Source: Gari tellinella
Lineage: Eukaryota > Mollusca > Bivalvia > Cardiida > Psammobiidae
Length of the DNA stretch: 64,000 nucleotides
NCBI GenBank assembly: GCA_922989275.2
Contig: OV277861.1
Location: 46,167,623-46,231,622 of the forward strand
Direction of reading: 5' to 3'
The notes below the pieces were generated by a model. That model did not search any database. It saw nothing but the letters and a program-made list of their open reading frames with translations, and had not been told where the DNA came from. Below are positions 1 to 10,789 of the stretch, piece after piece (position 1 is the first letter of the stretch; every line of letters starts with the position of its first letter). The position numbers were made by a program, and so were the translations under genes.

Positions 1-118
1 TATTCTTCACTATCATCTTTCTTTAAGCTACCACTAGTATTTAATCTTCATTTAGAACATTTATTAGGACATGGTTGAGGCCGTCCTAAACTACTAATGC
101 GCTTTTGCTGAGAGAGGA

Positions 119-430
119 GTACAGTGCTCTTTCCCCACAACGGCCCCTTCTGAACAACGATTCCCTTATTTCAACAACGCTTTCCACTGTTCATCAGACA
201 AGACAGTTATATCCCAAGATTTTCACGGTTACAATATCGTCTGCTGAAAACTGTCGGCTGCTGTTTTCCCTCAAAGTCACATAATGGACATTTTGACAGG
301 AAAAAAACCATAATGACGAGTGACAAACAGCTTGAATCCTGATCAGACGCCGCGTTACGTGGCGTCTGATCTGGATTCAAGCTATTTGCAAATGTAAGCA
401 AATCTTTGTCTACCATTGTGTTTTTGTATA
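119..430. repeat. Family I fold-back element, right end lost
   Basis: The left end GTACAGTGCTC is followed by CGTCTGC motifs, a 'ggacattttgacag' stretch and a near-perfect hairpin (about 331-395) with arms CAAACAGCTTGAATCC / GGATTCAAGC. The complete relative at 50551-50898 carries the same parts in the same order and both ends. The right terminus is not recognisable here. Confidence 0.7.
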
Positions 431-811
431 GAGGAAGCTCTGTAAAAGCGTCTTTTTTGTGCTAATACTGAGGCAAAAGTTAAGACATTAAAATGCCTTT
501 AGATGATTTACGAAACGGGCGTTAGTTTTAAACAGTGACGTTGTGTGTATTATACATCGAATGATTTTTCAACGTAAAATAAATGAAGTTTTTTCCATAT
601 TCCGGATACGGATAATCTCGCATCTCTTTGTGTAAATATATGGAATATTTCAGTTTTTATCTGATTGAAGATATATTAGCATAATTTAAGAGAAGAAAAC
701 GTGTTTACCCTTTCTACGCAATGATATAATATTGTCTTCACAGTTGCCATCTAAAACTGCTCAATGTAATGTTTATTTGTTCTTTGATTTGAGAATCATA
801 CAGACACATGT
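431..811. other. AT-rich stretch with no recognised feature
   Basis: No reading frame, fold-back or tandem structure stands out. It is spacer between two repeat elements. Confidence 0.5.
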
Positions 812-877
812 CAAACCATTTGTATTCTGACCAGACGCCGCGTAACGCGGCGTCTGATCAGAATCCAAATGGTTTGC
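812..877. repeat. Family A hairpin with changed outer arms
   Basis: Near-perfect 66-bp palindrome with a TAA loop. The outer arms read CAAACCATTTG and CAAATGGTTTG instead of the usual CAAACAGTTTG and CAAACTGTTTG, so the same change is present on both sides. Confidence 0.85.
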
Positions 878-1023
878 AAATATCAGTGTAGTGTAAACAT
901 CGTGGTAAGGGTTGAAATATATCAGCAAACTACAAAATGTTTTCCGTAATTCAGCGGAAAGTTACAATTTACCACAGTAAATCCTTCGTTTAGCGACCAT
1001 TTGACAAAGAAGCATTACCATTA

Positions 1024-1231
1024 TACAGTAAAACATCTCTGTTACGACCACAAAAAAGAAGGCTATTGGTTTTTTCAAAAACAGGTGACAGCTTTAAACA
1101 AGGCGACAATAAAACAAAAAGTTTCTAAAGGAACTTTCCCTTTTAAGGTCACCGTACTTTAAGCAATTACCTGTTTTTAACACCTAATAAGTAACACAAT
1201 TCAGGGGTCGTAGAAGAGAAGTTTTACTGTA
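1024..1231. repeat. Family D TA-bounded fold-back element
   Basis: The ends TACAGTAAAACATCTCTG and GAGAAGTTTTACTGTA are inverted copies. The centre is an imperfect hairpin containing AAAGTTTCTAAAGGAACTTT. Full-length relatives lie at 26211-26420 and 27372-27581. Confidence 0.8.
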
Positions 1232-1544
1232 GTTAATGCAGGACAAAATTAATCAAGAAAGCGTTCATATTATATAGGATCTCTCTGCATTACATTTGTC
1301 CTATATTAAGCTGTCACCTCTATATTTAATACATCATAGTTATCTTATTTTGAGAGGCCGCTTTACACGGTTTTACTGTACGGACAAAATAGATAAAAGA
1401 TATAGAACAAACCACAACTCAATGTCTAACTTGTTGATAAATAAGTCGAGAATGACAATAATATCCCTGTTAGTAACTAACTTTCTTTGTCATAACATCA
1501 CTCTGCTTCAAAATCATAGTCAAGCATTATTCAGTATTATTTTC

Positions 1545-1757
1545 TTAACCATTTCACTCTCAATGACGCCTTAAAGCGCGTTTGCAAACAGTTTGGGTAC
1601 TGATCAGACGCCGCGTAACGCGGCGTCTGATCAGTACCCAAACTGTTTGTCACTCTTATCGAAATTGATTAAGTCTCACAACCTTAAATCTAACTTTGAA
1701 ACGTGTCTTGCAGACGACAATACTGAAGCAGACGACAATAAAGCGGTGAAGGGGTAA
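1545..1757. repeat. Family A element with perfect 65-bp palindrome
   Basis: Begins TTAACCATTTCACTC and ends GGTGAAGGGGTAA. The core at 1585-1649 has two perfect 31-bp arms around TAA. GCAGACGACAAT motifs lie between core and right end. The arm contains GGGTACTGATC paired with GATCAGTACCC, a variant not seen in other copies. Confidence 0.85.
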
Positions 1758-1907
1758 AACTCTCCCGAATTATTTGATCATGAAAGAGTTAATTATATCA
1801 ACCTGAATACGAGTGTTAAACAGTCAAGATCAAGATGTGGAGTCGCTCTTAGCATGATAAAGGTTTACATGGAAAAACAATGACTCCATGGCTAAGTGTT
1901 ATTATAG

Positions 1908-2091
1908 TACAGTCGAACTTCGATATCTCGAACTCGCTTAACTCGAAATACCCGATAGTTCGACACATGAACTGCATTATTTCATGCTCGGTTAGGTCGA
2001 GCATACCCATATTTCAAAGTTAAAACGTGGCCAAGCCACGTTTTAACTTCTAAATACGGGTATGTTCGATTATTATCGAAGTTCGACTGTA
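1908..2091. repeat. Family E TA-bounded fold-back element
   Basis: Ends TACAGTCGAACTTCGATA and TATCGAAGTTCGACTGTA (last residues shared with the flank). The central hairpin is built on AAAACGTGGC / GCCACGTTTT. Closest relative at 10790-10971. Confidence 0.85.
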
Positions 2092-2589
2092 TATCTATTC
2101 AATGGAGTGATCCAGTGTTTGTATTTGAAGGGTTTATCATCATCAATAGGGATGGTGAATTCTTCAGTTTTGTTTGTTGTGGTTAATAACGGTCGCGTAA
2201 CATCGCGGTCAAGTCGCATATCTAACTGAAAAAGAGCAATGAAAATAACAAGCACAGTACAACCTATACAATACGACACGTACAAGAAGGGTAACTGATT
2301 GTATAAAAGAGAGGTGGTAGCTTAAACACATCTCCTGACGACCTTTTGATCATAACACCTTGCCAGACAATTTCCTTGCAAAAAGCATGGGTCTTATGAA
2401 CATGTCATTAGCAAAGAACCACTAAAGCTTCTCATGTGAAACCCGACCTTTATATTTGATAGTTTGGTTAGAAATAACCATTGAAAATCACTAGAACATG
2501 AGTATAATCTGGACCTCACCAGGTAAACTGAGATTGTGCTGCTCGTGATTGACAGTTATAGGCTGGTGGTCCCTCAATGGACTGAGGAA

Positions 2590-2675
2590 AAGTCTTTAAA
2601 GTAAGATAAAAGTAAAACAGAAATGTCCCAAAGAGCGTTCTGTCTTACTTTCACCTTGTTTTTAAAAGCAGCCAA
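2590..2675. repeat. Degenerate family D hairpin core
   Basis: Contains AAAAGTAAAACAGAAA facing TTCTGTCTTACTTT, an imperfect version of the family D centre. No terminal repeats are visible. Confidence 0.55.
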
Positions 2676-2836
2676 CTGTCTTAAAAAGCAAAAAAGATTA
2701 GAAAAGTTTAGCGGTCAATATAGAGTTATTTCTATACTATCTGCGTCGTACTAGGAGTGTAACAATACGGCAATATATTGTGATAAGCATGCTGCATATT
2801 AGCAATATGTATTGCTATACGATTGTCCTTTATTGC

Positions 2837-3071
2837 TGAACCCTTTCCCCAACAGAAGCGCCTTTTAGCTGATATGATTTATTCATCCGCTGAAGAAAAT
2901 AGTTCCAATTTAATCAGTAATGAATATGTATTATAGGGAATATTTTCTATATTATAGCATATGACAGATTAAAGCAGGCTGAAAGTAAAGCATAATGCAC
3001 CATAAGGCGCATTCTGCTTTACTTTCAACCTGCTTTAAGTACTAGAAATATGCTATCAGGTAAAGGGTTAA
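2837..3071. repeat. Family C element
   Basis: Left end TGAACCCTTTCCCC, right end GGTAAAGGGTTAA. The core at about 2973-3038 is a palindrome of AAAGCAGGCTGAAAGTAAAG type. The left copy of the TTAA border is mutated to TGAA. Confidence 0.8.
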
Positions 3072-3072
3072 A

Positions 3073-3145
3073 GTAAGATGGCAGTAAAACTAAAAGCTGC
3101 TTTAGAAGCTTTTATTTTTACTGTCACCTTGCTTTCAGCTATCAC
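3073..3145. repeat. Family D-like hairpin abutting a family C element
   Basis: GGCAGTAAAACTAAAAGC faces GCTTTTATTTTTACTGTC around a short loop. It starts two bases after the TTAA end of the preceding element. Confidence 0.6.
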
Positions 3146-3194
3146 CTGACTTACATGCATTCAATTAGTTTTCTTTAAGTGGTGTTTGTTAGTC

Positions 3195-3353
3195 AACTTT
3201 ACCCTTCTTTTGTCAAAATGTCAAAAATACAGCAGACGACAATGATAAGCAGACGATATTGCAGCAGTGAAAGCGTTAGACACTAGTTTCTTGCAAGCAT
3301 TGTTGTAAGGAGGGAACCGTTGTTCAGAGGGTCGTTGCAGGGAGGGAGCATTG
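3195..3353. repeat. Family I right half
   Basis: Contains GTCAAAATGTC, GCAGACGACAATG, GCAGACGATATTGCA and the terminal GTCGTTGCAGGGAGGG, the order seen in the right half of complete family I copies. The hairpin and left half are absent. Confidence 0.65.
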
Positions 3354-3976
3354 TTTTTGTTTTTGCACAAAAGCGTGTAAAGGAAAGAATAATTTCGTCT
3401 CCCAATATGTATTCATAATGGTTTGACACTCGTTTCAAGAACTTAAAATTTAAAATACTTATTTGAGAAATAAAAGCAGGCGGCCATTATTATTTAAATC
3501 AGATGACGTCACGACATTGGATGGGGTCCAGCTGTCATTCAAAAGCGAACTACATGTATTGATATCTCGGCAGACAGGTTATTAACCGTTTAATGCATCA
3601 TAAAAAATATGAAGGAACTCACAGGGAAGCTTTCAGTAGCTTTTTTTGTCATGCCGGTGGAATATCGTTTATTCATCTTTTCAATATAGGTTTGATACAT
3701 TTCTACTCGACGGAAAAATACAGTCAGCAAGGTTCCAATACCCTTAATCCGGTTAAATTGTGCATTATCAATATAAGTTTGATAGACATGGGGTAACTCT
3801 TTAGCAATTAAGCTGTATGTAAATTTCCACATTTCAGTATTCAATAATTTGTTTAAGTTAAATGTATTAAAAGATGAGGGGTATACGCCGTGAATGTGTT
3901 TCATGTATCGTACATGTATGATATTACTTTTATTTAACCCTTTTGGGCGCCTAATTATTCGGGAGGTTTTTATCCC
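3354..3976. other. Unassigned stretch
   Basis: A 104-codon open frame exists on the minus strand (3590-3904), but it lacks recognisable domains and contains a short internal sequence duplication. I see nothing else structured here. Confidence 0.4.
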
Positions 3977-4165
3977 TTAACCGCTTTATTGTCGTCTGCT
4001 TCAGCATTGGATTGCAAGCACGTTTCAAAGTTATGACTTAATAACTTTGAAAAAGAGTGTCAAACAGTTTGGATCCTGATCAGACGCCGCGTAACGCGGC
4101 GTCTGATCTGGATCCAAACTGTTTGCAAAGCTGACATTATACGACTACGGCGCCGAAAGGGATAA
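3977..4165. repeat. Family A element
   Basis: Begins TTAACCGCTTTATTGTCGTC and ends near GAAAGGGATAA. The core at 4061-4125 has arms of 31 bp around TAA with one mismatch. Confidence 0.8.
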
Positions 4166-4269
4166 CCTTACTGCCCTGAACTGATTTTAAATAGGTGTCT
4201 GCTTTTCTTCTTTTATTCCTCAAATTTTATATTTCATTCATTTTGACTGCAGAAACATCGATGCAAGTG

Positions 4270-4335
4270 CCGGACAGTGTATATCCTGATCAGACACTGT
4301 GTTACATGGTGTCTGATCAGGGTCCAAACTTATTG
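4270..4335. repeat. Degenerate family A hairpin
   Basis: TCCTGATCAGACACTGTG faces ATGGTGTCTGATCAGGGTCC. The outer arms have decayed. Confidence 0.6.
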
Positions 4336-4507
4336 CTAATAATCAATGTACTCGTGGTAAAGCAGTGACGGGGTCATCTTAGCAACAGCCTTTTTCCACT
4401 AAAGACTTTCTTTATTTCATGTTATTTGATACTTCAAATTTTGCAGACGACAATGAGATGTCGCGCTCAAAGTTAACCCTTTTACACATTTAGTTGAGGC
4501 AACAATT

Positions 4508-4710
4508 TTAACCCATTTGTGAACCCATTCTTCCATGTTTATATATTGGATTAGTCCATTTTTTATCAAAAGGATACCTGGTCAAAAATTCATTTTCATT
4601 TTGTTTTATATTGAAATTCCTATCAGCAAACAGTTATAGACTCTGATCAGAGTCTACACAGTTTGCCTATGTCTCATATATGCATGGGATCGTGGGCACA
4701 AATGGGTTAA
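4508..4710. repeat. Family G TTAA-bounded element (reverse orientation)
   Basis: TTAACCCATTTGTG at the left and CACAAATGGGTTAA at the right form terminal inverted repeats. The central hairpin is shortened to TAGACTCTGATCAGAGTCTA, lacking the CAGACGCC segment found in other G copies. Confidence 0.85.
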
Positions 4711-4954
4711 AGCAGACGATAAAATGATCGTTAAAGAGCGAAACTGACGGTGCAAAAAGGATAATGTGCTTTATACAGTATATACATAGGCATATGATGT
4801 CGTTATTTTTATTTGCGTACAAGTTTATGATTTACATGTAAGAATACTACGGAAAACATAATTCAGAGTTCAAAGAATTAAGAAATAAAATTTATTTCAA
4901 GACATATTTCTTAGTTCCCCTCCCTAATTTTGAGAAAACGCTACACTTACCCGT

Positions 4955-5205
4955 TTAATCCATTCCCCATAGAAGCGCTTTTTAGCGCACATAATGTGTT
5001 CCTCCACTGAAGAAAATAGTTCCGGTTTATACGGTCATAAACATGTACCATAAGTAATATTTTCTATATCCAAGCAGATGGCAACTTAAAATGGACTGAA
5101 AGTAAAGCAGGATGCGCCTTAAGGCGCTTTATGCTTTGCTTTCAACCAGCTTGAAGTGAGTACATGTCTTGAAAAATAGAAACAGTATATGGGGTAGTGG
5201 GTTAA
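4955..5205. repeat. Family C element
   Basis: TTAATCCATTCCCCATAG at left and GGGTAGTGGGTTAA at right. The core contains AAAGCAGGATGCGCC facing GGCGCTTTATGCTTTGC. Confidence 0.8.
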
Positions 5206-5659
5206 AGGCTTTAAGATTCGAGCTCAATGCAATGAAATGCAGAAAAATCAGTGTGTTTAATAATAGTTTCAATCAATTGTGAACCTGTTCAGGCGCCGAG
5301 TTTCTCGGCGACTGATCTGGCTCCAAAATGTTGTTAAAATCATAAACGAATACCCGGTCCTTCAGTACAAACTTCAAAACGTATTTGGTAACCACGGCAA
5401 CGATGAAGAATACAGGAGTTTGAAAACACCAATTTATTCAACGTCCGATCGGGATCATAACAGTTTCCCATTTCGACCCATCTGATTTTTTGATAAACAT
5501 GTATATAAGAAAAACATAGTAAAATTAAGTTTCATATGACGACGATTTCAAAGCAGACTACAATTAGATCGATTTCAAAGGGCCAACTCTTTCCTCGACA
5601 ATTGCAACCTTATTTGCATTTTTATACAATTTGGGCCGCGATCAAATGTAAAAAAAGTC

Positions 5660-5795
5660 ATGATCCAAACTGTTCGACACTCGTACCAATATTTTTTCAG
5701 TCAAAATGCCCTAAAAACCTAAAAAATAAAAGTTTCCGAATCATACGCAGACGACAATTCTTTATGCAGCCGATACTATGGTGCAGAAAGAGTTA
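5660..5795. repeat. Family A3 right-half fragment
   Basis: Reads GATCCAAACTGTTCGACACT, then TTTTTCAGTCAAAATGCCC, then GCAGACGACAATT and an AAGAGTTAG end. This is the order of the right half of the copies at 54810-55052 and 57536-57781. Confidence 0.6.
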
Positions 5796-6164
5796 GAGGC
5801 TATAAATAGAACAAGGAGTACTACGAACGCCTGTAAGTAGTAGTAAGGATTGGCTAACGAAATTTTCCACAGTTTAGCTAAAGCCACCGTCAGAGCCGGA
5901 GTTACTCCTTTGTTATACTCGAAGCCATATCGGATAAAGGGTACGATTGAAATAATTAATCAGGTATGTTTCTTTTAGATATTTTATTTCTGAAACATAA
6001 ATTTAAAGAAGACTGCTGTAAACTGTTTATATATATAATGAAAATTGGTTTTATTCTGATATTGTTTTTATGGGTAAAATCTAGACTATTCCGCGCGATC
6101 ACGGCGTGTTCGATTGGCTGATTCTGATGCTAATGGCGACTTCCCTTTCACTTATAAACATTTT
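5796..6164. other. Stretch without recognised feature
   Basis: AT-rich; no hairpin, tandem repeat or plausible exon noticed. Confidence 0.4.
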
Positions 6165-6222
6165 TTGAACCTGATGAGCCGCCGATTCACAACGGCGTCT
6201 GATCAGTATTCAAATTTGTTGA
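6165..6222. repeat. Degenerate family A hairpin
   Basis: GAACCTGATGAGCCGCCG is partly complementary to CGGCGTCTGATCAGTATTC. No TTAA-type ends found. Confidence 0.5.
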
Positions 6223-6367
6223 TATTAGAATCAATGTTGTTGCTTTTTTCAAAGTAAGAAAAACAACAGGTACTTGGAGATAAATCCCGACGCACATAAT
6301 GATATTAAGACCATATAATTATACAGACCAAGGGTAAGCTCGTGCGGTAAAATATCCAATGATATTT

Positions 6368-6462
6368 CAGGGTTCCAGATCAACAAATACAGCATTTTCT
6401 CACTTATTTCAGCACCAAATCCTATGGTGTTACTATTCATTAGAATCGAATCTGGAACCCTG
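6368..6462. repeat. Family F miniature copy with target duplication
   Basis: Only 95 bp: CAGGGTTCCAGAT at the left and ATCTGGAACCCTG at the right, with one arm of the usual centre between them. ATATTT directly flanks both ends, consistent with a 6-bp target duplication. Confidence 0.75.
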
Positions 6463-6647
6463 ATATTTATTGCAGTAATATATGTTACGAAAGGGTGATT
6501 TGCTGTGACGTTTTTCCATGTTGTCGGAATGATATTTTGTGCTGTCATTACCAAAACAAAAGTATTTTTTATTTAGTCAATAAAAAAACGTTTGTTATGG
6601 TAGCAAATCGTGCAGTCAGTCTTTTATTAAGTGAACATTTAACCGCG

Positions 6648-6762
6648 GTACAGTGGAGAAGACGTTATTCTGTTCCGTTTTTAAAAACGCAAAACGAAAC
6701 ACAAACGCATTTCAATAAAACGTGGAGTAATGGGTTAATATACTTTACGCTACTTCACTGTA
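6648..6762. repeat. Internally deleted family B element
   Basis: TACAGTGGAGAAGACGTTAT at the left and TTCACTGTA at the right, with the hairpin core missing and a TAATGGGTTAA fragment resembling a family C end inside. Confidence 0.6.
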
Positions 6763-6785
6763 AGTGATGGCTTAACATGAAGTTT

Positions 6786-7035
6786 TACAGTGGAGAATCT
6801 ATTATTCTTTCCAGTTTAAACGCAAACGTACGCAAACGCAAAGCACTAAAACGTAGAAAAGATCAACTTTTGGACTATTCTGATATTTCATGTTTGTCTT
6901 GGTGGCAAACAGTTTGGAGCCTGATCAGACGCCGGGTTACCCGGCGTCTGATCTGGCTCCAAACTGTTTGCACTGCTAATAACAGTTTTAGCGTAAACAC
7001 GTTTATTGGGAAAGAATAACACATTCTCCACTGTA
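6786..7035. repeat. Family B element, 250 bp, reverse orientation
   Basis: Ends TACAGTGGAGAATC and TTCTCCACTGTA. The hairpin core has arms ending GACGCCGGG / CCCGGCGTC around TTA. Relative to the copy at 9408 it reads in the opposite sense. Confidence 0.9.
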
Positions 7036-7294
7036 TATAGTTAACTTTGTGATACTCTGCTATATACGGTCATCCACTTCAATCCTGCTATATAAGTTTC
7101 TCCAGATTTGTTCTGTCTGTCATATTTTCACATTTGACTAAAAGAATTGATGTTTCCGAGCCGTTAACCAAATCAGCACAGACAATAATGAATATTAACA
7201 CTGTTTCAAAGTCAAGACAAGTTGGGTCATGTCGGGCGTACAGTGAAGTTATTCTTTCCCAATAAACGCGCTTGTTCTGAAACAATTATGATAA

Positions 7295-7363
7295 TTGCAA
7301 ACAAATTAGAGCCAGATCAGACGCCATACAACTCGGCGTCTGATTAGGTTCCAAGCTGTTTGT
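7295..7363. repeat. Family A/B-type hairpin
   Basis: GAGCCAGATCAGACGCC faces GGCGTCTGATTAGGTTCC around a decayed centre. No complete ends are recognised. Confidence 0.6.
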
Positions 7364-7499
7364 CACAATTTTCAAGGAATTGCCATTTTGGACACTGTAT
7401 TGCACTGTGTTTCGTTACGAGAAAAAGTAACGTCTTATTCCGCTAATTCATGTTAATACTTTTCACAGTATGCATGTTAAAGCTTTTTTTGAGAAAAAA

Positions 7500-9185
7500 A
7501 AAGTATTTTCCATTGCAACACGTTAAATTTGTTTTAGCAAAATAACGTCAATTCCACGGAAGCACGTTAAAGACTTTGAGAAAAATAACGTCTTTTCCAC
7601 TGAAGCGCGTTAAAGACTTTGAGAAAAAATAACGTCTTTTCCACTGAAGCACGTTAAAGACTTTGAGAAAAAATAATGTATTTTCCACTGAAGCACGTTA
7701 AAGACTTTGAGAAAAATAACGTCTTTTCCACTGAAGCACGTTCAAGACTTTGAGAAAAAATAATGTATTTTCAACTGAAGCACGTTAAAGACTTTGAGAA
7801 AAAATAATGTATTTTCAACTGAAGCACGTTAAAGACTTTGAGAAAAATAACGTCTTTTCCACTGAAGCACGTTAAAGACTTTGAGAAAAAATAATGTATT
7901 TTCAACTGAAGCACGTTAAAGACTTTGAGAAAAAATAATGTATTTTCAACTGAAGCACGTTAAAGACTTTGAGAAAAATAACGTCTTTTCCACTGAAGCA
8001 CGTTCAAGACTTTGAGAAAAAATAATGTATTTTCAACTGAAGCACGTTAAAGACTTTGAGAAAAAATAATGTATTTTCAACTGAAGCACGTTAAAGACTT
8101 TGAGAAAAAATAATGTATTTTCAACTGAAGCACGTTAAAGACTTTGAGAAAAAATAACGTCTTTTCCACTGAAGCACGTTAAAGACTTTGAGAAAAAATA
8201 ATGTATTTTCAACTGAAGCACGTTAAAGACTTTGAGAAAAAATAATGTATTTTCAACTGAAGCACGTTAAAGACTTTGAGAAAAAATAATGTATTTTCAA
8301 CTGAAGCACGTTAAAGACTTTGAGAAAAAATAATGTATTTTCAACTGAAGCACGTTAAAGACTTTGAGAAAAAATAATGTATTTTCAACTGAAGCACGTT
8401 AAAGATTGAGAAAAATAACGTCTTTTCCACTGAAGCACGTTCAAGACTTTGAGAAAAAATAATGTATTTTCAACTGAAGCACGTTAAAGACTTTGAGAAA
8501 AAATAATGTATTTTCAACTGAAGCACGTTAAAGACTTTGAGAAAAAATAATGTATTTTCAACTGAAGCACGTTAAAGACTTTGAGAAAAAATAATGTATT
8601 TTCAACTGAAGCACGTTAAAGACTTTGAGAAAAATAACGTCTTTTCCACTGAAGCACGTTCAAGACTTTGAGAAAAAATAATGTATTTTCAACTGAAGCA
8701 CGTTAAAGACTTTGAGAAAAAATAATGTATTTTCAACTGAAGCACGTTAAAGACTTTGAGAAAAAATAATGTATTTTCAACTGAAGCACGTTAAAGACTT
8801 TGAGAAAAATAACGTCTTTTCCACTGAAGCACGTTAAAGACTTTGAGAAAAAATAATGTATTTTCAACTGAAGCACGTTAAAGACTTTGAGAAAAAATAA
8901 TGTATTTTCAACTGAAGCACGTTAAAGACTTTGAGAAAAATAACGTCTTTTCCACTGAAGCACGTTCAAGACTTTGAGAAAAAATAATGTATTTTCAACT
9001 GAAGCACGTTAAAGACTTTGAGAAAAAATGACGTCTTTTACCACTATAGCACTTTAAAGACTTTGAGAAAAAATAACGCTTTTCCACTGTAGCACACTGA
9101 GAAAAAAATAACGTCTTTCCCACTAAAGCACGTTAAAGTATGTGAGAAAAAATAACGCCTTTTCCACTGCAACACGTTAAGAATT
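7500..9185. repeat. 43/44-bp minisatellite array, about 38 units
   Basis: Tandem units of the form GAAGCACGTTAAAGACTTTG + AGAAAAA... occur in two main types: a 43-bp type ending ATAACGTCTTTTCCACT and a 44-bp type ending ATAATGTATTTTCAACT. Units decay towards both edges. A third mark, GTTCAAG in place of GTTAAAG, appears about five times, each time directly after a 43-bp unit, which indicates amplification of multi-unit blocks. The 43-bp type matches the end of family B (for example 25781-25805, AATAACGTCTTTTCCACTGT). Confidence 0.95.
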
Positions 9186-9199
9186 TGAAAAATAATTCC

Positions 9200-9380
9200 A
9201 CGCGTACCGCCGTGTCTGATCAGGATCCAAACTGTTTGACACTCGTATTGTCATGTCTTCAGTGAAAACCGTCCCAAAGCTGACTTTGAGAATATTGCAG
9301 ACGACACTGCCAATGCAGACGATATTTTAGCGGTAATAGGATTAAGCAGACGATAAAACTTGACACGGAAAGATGTTTAT
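9200..9380. repeat. Family A3 right half truncated at the satellite edge
   Basis: Starts inside the hairpin at CGTGTCTGATCAGGATCC and continues through GCAGACGACACTGCCAATGC and GCAGACGATATTTTAGCGG, matching 57536-57781. The left arm is missing where the satellite begins. Confidence 0.7.
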
Positions 9381-9407
9381 ATGTGCAGCGGAAATGATTT
9401 CCATACA

Positions 9408-9657
9408 TACAGTGGAGAATGTGTTATTCTTTCCCAATAAACGCGTTTACGCTAAAACTATTATTTCCAGTGCAAACAGTTTGGAGCCAGATCAGACGCC
9501 GGGTAACCCGGCGTCTGATCAGGCTCCAAACTGTTTGCCACCATGATAAACATGAAATATCAGAATTGTCCAAAAGTTGTTATTTTCTACGTTTTAGCGC
9601 TTTACGTTTGCGTACGTTTGCGTTTAAACGGGAAAGAATAACGTTTTCTCCACTGTA
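9408..9657. repeat. Family B element, 250 bp
   Basis: Ends TACAGTGGAGAATGTG and TTTTCTCCACTGTA. The hairpin at about 9473-9537 has arms of 31 bp with a single mismatch that recurs at the same place in other B copies. Right side contains GCGTTTGCGTTTAAACGGGA-like sequence. Nearly identical to 10059-10308 and 18530-18779. Confidence 0.93.
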
Positions 9658-9726
9658 TCTACACGCTTTGAAGAGAGATCAAAGTGTTGTTTTCTCTCCG
9701 GAAAGACTAGTATTTGATCTTCTTTT

Positions 9727-9897
9727 GGCCTATTGCCCCATAAATACGCATTTTTGTATGCCTCTAATTTATTCCTCCACTAAAGAAAATCGTTCCACTT
9801 CATTCAGGCATGAATAAAACAGTATGTACCATAAGACATGGTAGCTTTCAACCTGATTTAAGTGATCACCAGTCTTCAAAACTAGACATAGGTTAAG
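9727..9897. repeat. Family C fragment
   Basis: Contains TTGCCCCATAAATACGC, TTTATTCCTCCAC, GAAGAAAATCGTTCC-like and CTTTCAACCTGATTTAAG segments in family C order, with most of the central hairpin deleted. Confidence 0.6.
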
Positions 9898-10058
9898 GAG
9901 TTTATGATTTAAGAACCTGTAGTTTTGAAAGCGCATTTAGAGAAGAAGAAAAAAAGAGCAGTCTGGACTAGGTTTCCACTGTTTTCGAAAAACGTGCAAT
10001 ATACACTGGTAGCAGGAGAGGTTAATCCTGAGCAAAAAGGCGACTTGCAATATACCGG

Positions 10059-10308
10059 TACAGTGGAGAATGTGTTATTCTTTCCCAATAAACGCGTTTA
10101 CGCTAAAACTATTTTTTCCAGTGCAAACAGTTTGGAGCCAGATCAGACGCCGGGTAACCCGGCGTCTGATCAGGCTCCAAACTGTTTGCCACCATGATAA
10201 ACATGAAATATCAGAATTGTCCAAAAGTTGTTCTTTTCTACGTTTTAGTGCTTTGCGTTTGCGTACGTTTGCGTTTAAACGGGAAAGAATAGCGTTTTCT
10301 CCACTGTA
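10059..10308. repeat. Family B element, 250 bp
   Basis: Same length and almost the same sequence as the copy 400 bp to the left (9408-9657) and in the same orientation. The flanks differ beyond the terminal TA, so these look like two insertions rather than one local duplication. Confidence 0.93.
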
Positions 10309-10446
10309 TATCTATAGACGGCACGAGCGCGCTTTGTTGCATTAGCGGTATTAAAGAAGCTATTCCTCCATTAAATGGGCTTAAGAGGCCGTTGGTAATA
10401 TTATATTATTGATCAACAGAGCTTCATGTCGGGATAACCAAGTTTT

Positions 10447-10625
10447 TACGTTTAGGTCAGTTAAAACCTCGATGCTTCGAACTCACTTAAATCGACTTTA
10501 CCAGTATTTCATAAGTTAATTTTCGATAACTTGATCTCTTTTAGATCCAACATGTCCGTATTTCAAAGTTAAAACGTGGCTAAGCAACGTTTTAACGCGG
10601 GTTCGAATGATCGAGTTTCGACTGT
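10447..10625. repeat. Family E element, diverged
   Basis: Contains CGATGCTTCGAACTC, ACCAGTATTTCATAAGTT, a central AAAACGTGGC / CGTTTTAA hairpin, and ends GAGTTTCGACTGTA. Confidence 0.75.
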
Positions 10626-10789
10626 ATTTGCATTTATTTTCAAGCATACAGCGGGACATATGTATTTTACAAACGCATTTCTAGTTTAAACGAAAGATAA
10701 TCCAATAAACAGTAGAAAATGACTTGTTATTGAAAATTGACGATTCATTAGGAACTGAGTGGCGATAGATCTGTATACAATAACACGTA

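Noticed and set aside
3590..3904. 104-codon minus-strand frame
   Set aside because: No domain or motif recognised, no splice or start context, and an internal short duplication. Not supportable as a gene without transcript data.
7500..9185. CRISPR-like array
   Set aside because: Units are contiguous without unique spacers and the context is a eukaryotic intron-bearing region.
9419..10345. Recurring reading frames of 60-132 codons with near-identical translations (also at 18541, 50253)
   Set aside because: They follow the family B element exactly, are open on both strands because the element is palindromic, and shift with each copy's flank. They are translations of a repeat, not genes.
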